Positions 55,340 to 64,000 of a DNA stretch of 64,000 bases are shown piece after piece. The stretch lies in contig JAKLNE010000056.1 of NCBI GenBank assembly GCA_022814615.1, positions 124,001 to 188,000 on the forward strand, read 5' to 3'. The number at the start of each line of letters is the position of its first letter. Position 1 is the first letter of the stretch. The position numbers and the translations under genes were made by a program. A model generated the notes under the pieces. The model ran no database searches. It was not told the origin of the DNA and saw nothing but the letters and a program-made list of their open reading frames with translations. The stretch is from Waltergamsia citrina (lineage: Eukaryota; Ascomycota; Sordariomycetes; Hypocreales; Bionectriaceae).

Positions 55340-55898
55340 GGCAGGTCAGTCTGCGGACTGTAGAATCAAATAGAAACTGTCCAGGGATAATAACGCTTCG
55401 GGGAGATTGTAAACGAGTTTGACAGTTCAGTTCAAAGATTTCAATGCTCCAGATGATGGGCAAGAAAAGGGATTTGATATAAGATGACATATAGGAAGCG
55501 GACTATTGGGCGGATGCGGCCATAATATACTATCAGTCCTCTATTACGGCTTCACACTTATCTAATATCCGCATCTTCTCCACACCTGTTATCATCTTTA
55601 TCACAAGGATATGGCAGAATCTGGGGTCCGGGGAAGCACTAGTGGGTCTGGAACGATAGGATAAGACCGGGTCTTGATAGTTGACCAAGATTAGAATTGG
55701 GGGCGTCCGGACCCGGACCGTCTTCCGGGTTGCGCGACGATCCGGGACCTCTGGGGGTTAGGGCAGGTTCAAAATATCCCTCATTTTAGATAACAAGTTA
55801 ATTTATACTATCTAGATATGTATATGCATGCGTGGCTTGGGCTGTGACACGTTGCGGGCGCAATCAACTTATGATGGTTGAATGGTTATGCTTCAAAA
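55340..55898. promoter_or_regulatory. Divergent promoter of the MFS and cupin genes
   Basis: A 559-bp region with a cluster of CCGG-centred sites: TCCGGG at 55627, GTCCGGAC at 55705-55712, the full palindrome at 55711-55730, and TCCGGG at 55741. Confidence 0.55.
55711..55730. promoter_or_regulatory. Palindromic site CCCGGA-N6-TCCGGG, copy 2
   Basis: Same arms and spacer length as the copy at 50452, here extended to 7-bp arms (ACCCGGA/TCCGGGT). It lies between two divergent start codons. Confidence 0.65.
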
Positions 55899-56643
55899 AT
55901 GGCCCAATCAGTAGAATGCCATTTTGTACCGCCGACTAAAGATGCCCCGAATAACAAGCTCCCTGCGCTTCACTACAGAAATGTTCTTCCTCATCCACTC
56001 ACCGAAGAGACGGCAAAAATGTTTTTGACGGTGAACAAATGGGAGCATCGAGTATGTATCGTCGCATGGATCTGGCTTGATCCAATACCATTCCATGTTC
56101 TATCGCGGGAGTAGTTTTCAACTGACAGGACATTTGATGGCTATAGGGTACATTTGGGCATATTCCAATCAGGCACTTTCATCCCAACAGTCACGAGTGC
56201 TACGGTTAGTTGGCTCCATTCCATGAGGTGCGTGACAAGTGTTGCTGAGCGATATTTTTGGCGTTCCGTAGGCGTCTTCTCAGGATCATCAACATTATTG
56301 CTGGGTAAAATTAGAGATGGGAAAGGCATTGAAGTTGGATTACAAGCGGGTGACGTGCTCTTGCTACCGGCGGGCATGGCTCATTCGATGCAAGACAGCT
56401 CATCCGATTATAGGTATATTGGTGTCTACCCGAAGGTGAGATCTTACTCTACGTAATGTGAACTCTTCATCTCATCGTTGATTTCAGGATTCTGTTAGGT
56501 GGGTCAATGAATATGGGAAGAAGCCCCCCGAAATATATACGGAAACCATCCGGAACGTCCCAATGCCCGAGGCCGATCCGGTCTTCGGTGCCGACGGGCC
56601 AGTTATGCGCATATGGAGTCCTACAATCAAGGCGAAGTTGTAA
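55899..56643 (+). CDS. Cupin-domain protein
   Basis: Small single-cupin protein, probably metal-binding; fungal members are mostly uncharacterised. Four exons, 55899-56051, 56147-56204, 56272-56435 and 56488-56643, give 176 aa. The 58-bp second exon is essential: read in the right phase it gives GTFGHIPIRHFHPNSHECY, the cupin metal motif with His-x-His and a downstream Glu. GVFSGSSTLLLG follows, then the second motif AGDVLLLPAGMAHSM with its His. NNKLPALHYRNVLPHPL at the N-terminus and YRYIGVYPKDSVRWVNEYGK match the family of stand-alone fungal cupins. It could be a dioxygenase, epimerase or isomerase; not decidable here. Confidence 0.85.
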
Positions 56644-57082
56644 TAGCTACGATTTTTTGAATTCTTCATGGTCGGTCAAGAAATATTAACTTGACGACCA
56701 TGAATGTATCAGAGAGGGTCCGATTGTGCTTTTCTGACTTGTGCATGGCCAAGCAGGTCCCGACTTCCGTGCCCTCTTCAGCTCCCTACGATGCATGTGC
56801 TGATCATAGGGACCTAAACACTGTTATGTCAACTCCACGTTCGGATAATAAGATGGAGATTCCCTTTTCTCGAAAAAACATACGTGTTCCCGTGACTGTA
56901 CTAGAGTCTCCATCCACTGCGTCCCCGCATGTGCGGGGATCTCGGCCTTGATTGTCCCAACTTGCATTCCGCTCTATTTTTATCTACAATTAACAAATAA
57001 ACAATAAGAAACAGGATTTTCCCGCGGGACTTTATACAATTTGAAGCTCTTCGTTATCAGAAAACATAGTAATCGACATACC
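56644..57082. other. Intergenic region
   Basis: 3' side of the cupin gene and promoter of the SDR; no full copy of the cluster palindrome found here. Confidence 0.6.
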
Positions 57083-58122
57083 ATGAGTGTTCACACTGCA
57101 CATCCCAGCCTTCGGGAAACGAAAGAACGTCATGGCGGCTCGGAGAAGTCGGTTACGGATCTATTTCGCCTTGACGGTCGTACTGTTATTAGTAAGAAGA
57201 GAGCTGCAGTCTCAAAAGCTATGAGCAAAATCACTGATTGTTCTCTAGTCACTGGCGGAGCGGGATATCTCGGAGTAGAAGTGGCAGGCGCGGTACTTGA
57301 GAGTGGCGCAGATGTTGTTTGCCTTGACATTCTCGAAGAGCCCCTGAAAGACGTCTGGGGTAAGCTTTGCCGTTCTTCTCGAATTTGATTTTTAGAATAG
57401 GCTAACAGTGTTTTAGGAAAACTACAAAGCATTGCCAGCAAGCATGACAGACAAATTCAGTACCGACAAATGGACGTGACCAAGGAAGAAAGCATCCAAG
57501 CTGCTTTTGAAAGTATTGTCCCAGGCTTGCGCCACCCTATCCGCTCTTTGGTAGCCTGCGCCGGAGTATCCGATACTGATCCGGCTCATGAGTTCTCTAT
57601 TCAGCGCTTTCGCCGGCTCATGGACATCAACGCCACAGGCACATTTGCAGTCGCACAGGCAGTAGCGCTCGAAATGAAAAAGGCAAATGTGAGCGGCAGT
57701 ATGGTTCTTGTGGCTAGCATGAGCGGTACAGTTGTGAACAAGGTAGCCATGTCCACTCATTCTGGTCTACAGCCCGCAGAATGCTAATCTTTTGAATACA
57801 GGGAGTCGATACGGCCGCTTATAATGCTTCTAAATCAGCAATCTTGCAGCTTACCCGGTCGCTGGCTGCCGAATGGGGCTCTCGAAAAGACATGCCTCTA
57901 ATTAGAGTAAACTCACTTTCTCCGGGATATATCCGCACGCCAGCGACATCAGAGGCCCTGGATAGACCAGGCATGGAAGATCAGTGGGTGGGAGACAGCA
58001 TGCTTTATCGTTTGAGCTGGACCGATGAGTTTCGAGGCCCCGTGTTGTTTCTTCTAGGAGATGCTAGTAGTTACATGACTGGCTCGGAGCTCCGTGTTGA
58101 CGGAGGGCACTGCGCTTGGTAA
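57083..58122 (+). CDS. SDR-family dehydrogenase/reductase
   Basis: Classical NAD(P)-dependent short-chain dehydrogenase, plausibly a sugar or polyol dehydrogenase given its neighbours. Four exons, 57083-57191, 57249-57359, 57417-57742 and 57802-58122, give 288 aa. The first intron (57 bp) is in frame and stop-free; removing it creates LDGRTVIITGGAGYLG, the normal SDR nucleotide-binding strand with TGGxGxxG. Further motifs: VVCLDILE (acid after beta-2, favouring NAD), MDVTKEES, a variant ACAG for NNAG, catalytic Ser in LVASMSG, YNASK, and RVNSLSPGYIRT. The C-terminus TGSELRVDGGHCAW is complete. The N-terminal 25 residues before the fold are an unconserved extension. Confidence 0.9.
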
Positions 58123-58257
58123 AAGCTAACTAGAGGCTACAAAACATCAATCACCCAGCTGAACAATAGATCTTGTGAGAATTTATCATAGGAGATATAG
58201 CTTAGCAAAAAGTCGATAATCCTATGCTCTGTGTCTGATTTAAAGTGTTTCCTCTTG

Positions 58258-60439
58258 CTAAACCTTTGGTGCTGATGTACCATTGCCTTCTTCATGCTCT
58301 GTCCCGACTTTGCTGTCAATCACAAGTGCTTCTCTGGCGACTTGCTGATCATCTAACTCGACGACCTTATCCCCGAAGGCAGCAGCAATCTCCTCCAAGG
58401 TCTTTTGCTTTGTTTCGCTGCGCTTTATCAGTAACTTATCCACACTAGGCGGTGAAAGCTTTAAACTTACGGATAGAAAAAGTAAATGAGGATCAAGAAG
58501 ACCACACAGCATCCGACGAAGACGTAGTAGTAGTTCTCCTCGATGGTTGAAAATGCGCTTGGGCCAGCTTGGGTGACTAGTTATGGGTAAGTCAGTATTT
58601 TAAATCAGTTTTCTCCAAATTTCTTTCTCTTTGAATAACTGACCTCCAACATTTACAATGTAGTGAGCCGCCGCGGCTACACCCATAATCTTACTGCGGA
58701 TCGACATAGGCAGGATCTCCGCACCGTAGAGCCAAGTAACAGGGTTGATCAAGGCATCTAGGCAAACGGTCAGCAACATGAACAAAGTCATATATGTAGG
58801 GAAGGTTATGGCAACTAAACTCACAATATCCGACCACAAAGGCATATATTCCGAGAACGGCAAAGCCTTTGCCAACGCGGTTGTCCGTATTTTGAAAGCT
58901 ACGCTGCATGACGGCCGAGTAAATCTCCGTGCAGATGACCCATGTGACACCGGCGAGTAGCATCCTGGGAAATGTTGCATTAGAATCAACACGGCCATAA
59001 ATTTCTTAGATATGCATATCCAATTTACTCACTTTCGACGACCCCAGCGGTCAGGCAGAAAGAAGATGGATACGGTGGTCGAGATGCAAGCGCAAGTCCC
59101 CCAAACAGCGGCGAGGGCCAAAATAGTCTTGGCGTCGATGCCCAGAGACTTGTATAAAGAAGCTATTGGAACGTTAGATAATCTCATCTCGATGGAACCA
59201 CTGGTGATCATACTTTGATAATACTATTCATGTTATTAGTATAGCGTTCTCCTCTGCACATAGGCGAGTTTAGACTTACCTGGATGACATTGACACCCGT
59301 AACACTCGTCAAAATTTGTACGGAAATCGACCTGAATATCCGGTCAGCTGTGACAAGAGGGAGTGAAAGACTCTTCCAACCCCGGCAATGACTTACACAA
59401 GCACGCGACGACGATAGAGCTTCCAAATCTCAGCATAAGAAGGAATACGTCTCTCCATCTCATACTGAATCTGAGCTTTCATCAAACCAAACTCCTCTTG
59501 GACTTCATGCGACTGCAGATCGCTCCGAATTCTGATAAAGTCTTTGCGAGCCTGTTCGATCTTTCCCTCGCGAATAAGCTGTCGCGGAGAGTGTGGCATG
59601 AAGGTTACAAGTCCGATAAAGAGGATGATGCCCCATGGCACCTGAAGAGCCAAGGGCAGACGCCACTGGACTTGGCCATAAGGAGCGAAGCCGCATGCGA
59701 ACCCAACCCAGTTGGATGCCATTGTTCCAGTTGACAGACCAACGCCATTTAAACCACCAAGGAGACCACGGATCTTTGGAGGGCTGATTTCGGAAAGATA
59801 GACGGGGACAGTGCCGCTGAGCGCTCTGAGTTTGACAGAGGATTAGCTTCGCCATTTGACTAAGGCTGAGGGACAGTGCTTACCCAACAGCAATTCCAGC
59901 TAAGATGCGCCCCGCGTAGAACATGCCAATATTAACGGCTGCGGCTTGGATGGTGCAACCTACAGTTACCAAGATGCATTGAAGCATCATGAAGCGGATT
60001 CTTCCGAGCTTGTCGGCAATCAAGATCTGCATGATCGCACCGACAGCCTCGCCAGCGATATAAGTGGCAACGACCTATTCATCACAAGTCAGAACGATCA
60101 CTCAACCGGCTCGTTCTTCTCTTCCACATCTCTTTTTTCTCCCTTTTTGTGTCATTCACACCGACGGGTTAGCTTACCGCTCCAATAAGTCCATCAGAAG
60201 GATCATTCATATAATCAAGAAAACTTTCATGGGCAATGGCTATCAAAGTATGTCAGTACATGCTGTTGGTCCTTTACAATCGAGATAATTACTTGTTGTC
60301 GCAATTCCAGTATCAAATCCCTAGCAAAGCACGTTAGCCTGGGGAAATTTGCAGGCTGGTCAAGCACAGCAATACATACATAGAGAAAGGTGCCTATGCA
60401 GGCAAACATGGAGATGAGAGCCGTGTACCTGTCCTTCAT
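58258..60439 (-). CDS. MFS sugar transporter (SP family)
   Basis: Twelve-helix sugar porter. The coding region runs from MKDRYTALISMFACIGTFLY at 60439 to the stop at 58258 through about ten exons. Clear early joins are 60439-60380 onto GFDTGIAT, then AHESFLDYMNDPSDGLIGA, then VVATYIAGEAVGAIMQILIA. Family signatures include DKLGRIRF, the GRILAGIAVGALSG block, PVYLSEISPPKIRG, PHSPRQLIREGK in place of PESPRWL, FLPDRWGRRK, WLYGAEILPMSIR, and ETKQKTLEEIAAAFGD after TM12. The Gln for Trp/Tyr in SPRQL is slightly unusual. Downstream exon borders were not all fixed to the base. It is transcribed divergently from the aldolase, a natural pairing for uptake and breakdown. Confidence 0.87.
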
Positions 60440-61064
60440 GGCAGCGGTGGTGATGGGCTTGACGACCCGTAGGAGAGAAGAAGTTGACGATCAATGCAGT
60501 CTGCGCACTGAATAGCAAAATGGTGGTGTCAGGCGCATGCAGCTTGGAGTGAAAGACGGACCCTTAAGGCCGATGTACGGACAATAAAAGAGAAATGGCC
60601 GAAGATGCTAAGTGCCGGGGTTCCCCATGCTATGATGGTTTGTGGGGTAAGGGCTGGGGGATCATTGCGCCGTGTAAGTGGGACGACCGGGATGGGAAAG
60701 CTAGAGATGAGGGGCTGTTTAATATGAAGTGATCATGCTTAGATACATCAGTTTCTACCGGCAGGTCATTATTGTTCACCGCGGATATGTGAAAGATCCG
60801 ATAACCGCGCTCAATCGTCTGGAAAATGGTGTACGCGGCGATAATCAGCCGAGGACCAATGCAGCTAGACACTCGATTTTCTCTGTAGAACTAGATAGTA
60901 CGTACTAACAGCTACCATTCATTGACACATGCCCAAATCTCGAGCTGAAACTATTGACTTGTTTTCCCATTTCCACTGGATTCTTACATACATTGCCTCC
61001 TCTGTCCTTACTTTTGAATGACAAAGCGTCTTTGCGACCTTATGAAGGATACAATAGCATCATC
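60440..61064. promoter_or_regulatory. Divergent promoter of the sugar transporter and aldolase
   Basis: A 625-bp region between opposite start codons. No full CCCGGA palindrome is present, so regulation may differ from the BVMO/cupin part. Confidence 0.4.
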
Positions 61065-61961
61065 ATGACTGTCAACGGATCAAGCAACGGCACAGCCCGC
61101 TCCCTCAAAACCAATCGCGCCAAACTCATAGTAGACAAAGCCGCCGCAGAGGGATACTGCATCCCAGCCGTCTGCTGCTACACCCTCGAAGCCATCGTTG
61201 CCACCGTGCGCGCCGCCGAAGCCAAGAAGTCCCCTGCCCTCATCCAGCTCTTCCCATGGTCTATTGAGTACTGCGATGGCTTGTTGCTACACGCCGCTGC
61301 CGAAGCCGCTGATAAAGCTTCTGTTCCTGTGGGCGTGCACATGGACCACGCCCAGGATCCCGATATCATTCGCCGGTCGGCTGACCTTGGCGGCTTTGAC
61401 GGAATCATGGTGGATATGAGCCACTACGAACGCGAAGAAAACTTACGTCTTACAAAGGAGCTGGTGCAATATTGCAATGAGAGAGGCATCATCACTGAAG
61501 CGGAGCCAGGCAGAATAAACGGCACGGAAGACGGTATTCAAGATACAGGAGATATGGAAGAGATTCTTACAACGCCCGAGCAGGCAGAGGAATTCGTCGC
61601 TTGCGGCATTGACTGGCTCGCCCCTGCATTTGGCAATGTCCACGGCGTATACGGCCCCAAAGGCCCGCAACTAGACTTCCCTAGACTTAGGACTGTCCAA
61701 AAGGCTGTCAGCGACAGGGTCAGGTTGGTGTTACACGGTGCGCATGAGGATTATTTCCAGGAGGAGCTGTTAAGAAAGTGCATTGGCTACGGCATGGCGA
61801 AGCTGAATATCAATGGTCCCGTCGCGGCGGCTTGGACTAAAGTGCAGGGCGAGTTGACGGGCAAGGTACCGCTGACGACGGTGGTGGAGGAGCAGACGAA
61901 AGCGATGCAAGCTGTAGTAGAAGAGCATATGGATTTCTTGTGGTCAACGGGAAAAGCGTAA
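61065..61961 (+). CDS. Class II (zinc) ketose-bisphosphate-type aldolase
   Basis: Metal-dependent aldolase of the fructose/tagatose-bisphosphate type, splitting a ketose phosphate (or a related compound) retro-aldol fashion. A single exon of 298 aa from the ATG of MTVNGSSNGTARS; the frame is open further upstream but without a convincing start. The barrel motifs are all visible: PAVCCYTLEAIVATVRAA, VGVHMDHAQD with the metal-binding His and the Asp, EAEPGRINGTEDG, LAPAFGNVHGVYGPKGPQLD with the second His, and RLVLHGAHEDY with the third. KLNINGPVAAAW follows. At 298 aa it is shorter than the yeast-type glycolytic enzyme and closer to GatY/KbaY-like proteins, fitting a catabolic role beside a sugar transporter. 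Confidence 0.9.
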   Translation: MTVNGSSNGTARSLKTNRAKLIVDKAAAEGYCIPAVCCYTLEAIVATVRAAEAKKSPALIQLFPWSIEYCDGLLLHAAAEAADKASVPVGVHMDHAQDPDIIRRSADLGGFDGIMVDMSHYEREENLRLTKELVQYCNERGIITEAEPGRINGTEDGIQDTGDMEEILTTPEQAEEFVACGIDWLAPAFGNVHGVYGPKGPQLDFPRLRTVQKAVSDRVRLVLHGAHEDYFQEELLRKCIGYGMAKLNINGPVAAAWTKVQGELTGKVPLTTVVEEQTKAMQAVVEEHMDFLWSTGKA

Positions 61962-62641
61962 TCTAGACAGCATGTACAATTTCAACATTGAACCATAGCA
62001 TTTATACCTGATTTCTCCTTACTTGTCACTTAAAGTCATTCTTCCTCCTGGTCCATGGCTAGTTTCGCCCCAAGCCTGTACTCGATACCTGTTGGTTCGC
62101 CGAACAGTCACATAAATAACACGAGAAGTATACGATATAAACTCTCAATCAAAGTCAGCCGAAATTTCAACATCCAAGCTATCGTGCAGACCACTTTAAG
62201 GACTTGACCATCGCCAACAAGATCGGTCCTCAAGGCTAGCCGGAATTCGGAATGATGCATGGACTCAGCTCCCCCACACATCTCCCCGCTTGGTGTAGAG
62301 CTCCACGTTCCCCTCATTGCACCGCTCGCCTAAATGGGCAATTACAAGAAACATGGTCAGTTGAGCAAGAGATGGGGTCGCGGCTCGTCAATCCCCCGGC
62401 CCTAAGGTTGGGTCTTGGCATCAACTGAAAGTGGAAATAAACGACCAAGACCTCTCGAAGCATGTGGTGGATCGAAGGGGCAGCGTCTTCAGTCCATACA
62501 TGAGGTTGTAACACCATGCAGAATTATTTACCCATGCTCGCTACCGACTCGGTGCCAAATCTTGCATAGAATTCTTATATTCTCAGTGCGTTCCAAGAGT
62601 GAAAGAGGCAGCACTTATTCGGTTGCTTCGTTGCTCTTACC
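61962..62641. other. Intergenic region
   Basis: 3' side of the aldolase and promoter of the dehydrogenase; no gene seen. Confidence 0.6.
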
Positions 62642-63944
62642 ATGACCAAACCAAAAGTTCTCCTCCTGGGCAAGCTAGACCAGTAAGTCTCTTTTACTAT
62701 ACCACAAGACGGGCCGCTTCCGTGATACCAACCAACTAGTTATTGACTTTTGATATAAAAGTGCCCAAGAGTCATGGGATGCCCTCAGAGGTCTTGCCGA
62801 GCCCATAGCGTCCACGGCAACCAGCCGCCAAGGCCTTATTGAAGAGTTCAAAAGTGGACGACTAGACGGTGTTGTGGCTATATGTGACAGGGCACCACAC
62901 AGCCATCACCAAACAGGGAAGATCGATGCCGAACTTATCAACACTTTCCCCAGCAGCGTCAAGTTCCTATGTCATAACGGTATGCAAAGGATTCTCTAAA
63001 ATGCCGAACTGGTTCTATCTAACAAGGCTTTGGTTTTCTAGGAGCTGGCTATGACAACATTGATGTCGCCGCCTGCACGCAGAGATCAATCCGCGTGTCT
63101 AACTGCCCTAAGGTCGTCAATGATGCCACTGCTGATACGGCCATATTCCTCATCTTAGCTGCGCTACGAGGTTTCAATAATGGCATCATGGCGATTCGAA
63201 ACGGTACATGGACAGGACTTGTCCCTCCCGAGCCTCTAGGTCATGATCCTCAGGGGAAAACACTCGGTATTCTAGGCTTAGGCGGTATTGGAAAGAACCT
63301 GAAAAGGAAGGCGGAGGTTTTTGGCATGAGTACTATTTACCACAGCCGGAACAAGCTCAGCGATGAAGAAGCCGATGGGGCAGAATACGTGAGCTTAGAA
63401 GAGCTCCTACGCCGGAGCGACGTCTTGAGCCTAAATCTACCACTGAATGTGAGCTACTGGACACGCACCAAAGGATACAAACCAAAGGGGAGTTCAAGAA
63501 GCTTCTGACTAACCTTATGGGACTATGCAGGCCAAGACTCGAGACTTTATCTCAACGGAGCAATTCAAGATGATGAAACGCGGCATTGTCATTGTCAACA
63601 CAGCAAGAGGAGGCGTTTTAGACGAAGATGCCCTGGTGAAAGCTATTAAAGACGGTATTGTCTGGTCCGTTGGCCTCGACGTCTATCAAAATGAACCGAA
63701 TATCCATCCCGGACTTTTGTCAAATCCACATGTGTGTCTACTACCGCACATGGGAACATCAACGGTCGAGGTAAGAATTCGTTAGAATGAACAAGGGGTA
63801 CAGCCCATTTTGGCGGTGTCAAACTGACTCGGTTTTTTGCAGACAAAGACGAAGATGGAAGAGTGGAATATCAAGAATGTACGCTCAGCAGTGGAGACGG
63901 GGAAACTGCTGAGCATTGTGCCCGAGCAGGCACACTTATCATAG
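62642..63944 (+). CDS. D-2-hydroxyacid dehydrogenase (glyoxylate/hydroxypyruvate reductase-like)
   Basis: NAD(P)H-dependent reductase of 2-keto acids such as glyoxylate or hydroxypyruvate. Five exons, 62642-62682, 62762-62979, 63042-63448, 63531-63770 and 63843-63944, give 335 aa. The substrate-domain block FLCHNGAGYDNIDVAA is restored by splicing. The nucleotide-binding motif is LGILGLGGIGKNLKRKAEVF. The catalytic triad is visible: Arg in VNTARGGVLDEDAL, Glu in DVYQNEPNIHP, and His in LLPHMGTST. The C-terminal short exon ends LLSIVPEQAHLS. It is the last complete gene in the window and may finish the pathway by reducing a keto-acid released by the neighbouring aldolase; that link is inference. 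Confidence 0.92.
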
Positions 63945-64000
63945 ACTGTTATAAAATTGCGAGTTTACTCAAAGCCATTCGCCGTCAAATTCCATTCCAA

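Noticed and set aside
1..64000. CRISPR arrays, bacterial operons, insertion sequences or complete transposons
   Set aside because: The genome is eukaryotic; no regular spacer repeats, transposase or reverse-transcriptase motifs were found in any frame.

Overview
The window is nuclear DNA of a filamentous ascomycete (Pezizomycotina), most likely a Sordariomycete of the Hypocreales type. The reasons are short introns (about 41-160 bp) with CTAAC/CTGAC-type branch points, several Zn2Cys6 regulators, HsbA-, RTA1- and cyanamide-hydratase-like genes, and a glycine-rich RRM protein with a small multi-exon structure. All gene models were spliced by eye from donor, branch and acceptor signals with reading-frame phase checked; none has been tested against transcripts.

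Left part (1-19.4 kb), mostly conserved housekeeping or cell-wall genes with strongly biased codon use: the C-terminal part of an SDR oxidoreductase, a GH20 beta-N-acetylhexosaminidase, a NUDT15-like Nudix hydrolase, an unrecognised repeat-rich acidic protein, a Vps38/UVRAG-like subunit of the Vps34 PI3-kinase complex, an intronless WDR24/Rtc1-like SEA/GATOR2 protein, a secreted GH16 glucanase and a glycine-rich RNA-binding protein.

Middle part (19.4-43.4 kb), an AT-richer, gene-poor accessory stretch with decayed genes: an HsbA-like gene with two frameshifts, a Zn2Cys6 regulator convergent with an Fe(II)/2-oxoglutarate oxygenase, a cyanamide-hydratase-like HD protein with a signal peptide, an RTA1-like 7-TM gene broken by one in-frame TGA, a second Zn2Cys6 regulator, a divergent actin paralogue with six exons, the tail of a decayed gene ending beside a GC-rich hairpin, a small F-box protein and a secreted protein of unknown family.

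Right part (43.4-64 kb), a dense catabolic-looking cluster: a third Zn2Cys6 regulator, a choline-monooxygenase-like Rieske oxygenase divergent from a DAO-type FAD oxidase, a Baeyer-Villiger-type flavin monooxygenase, an MFS transporter divergent from a cupin, an SDR, an MFS sugar transporter divergent from a class II aldolase, and a D-2-hydroxyacid dehydrogenase. Two intergenic regions in this cluster, upstream of the BVMO and between the first MFS gene and the cupin, carry the same palindrome, CCCGGA-N6-TCCGGG. This suggests a shared Zn2Cys6-type regulator. The substrate is not identifiable from sequence; N-demethylation for the Rieske/oxidase pair and sugar or sugar-acid breakdown for the SDR/MFS/aldolase/dehydrogenase group are inferences.
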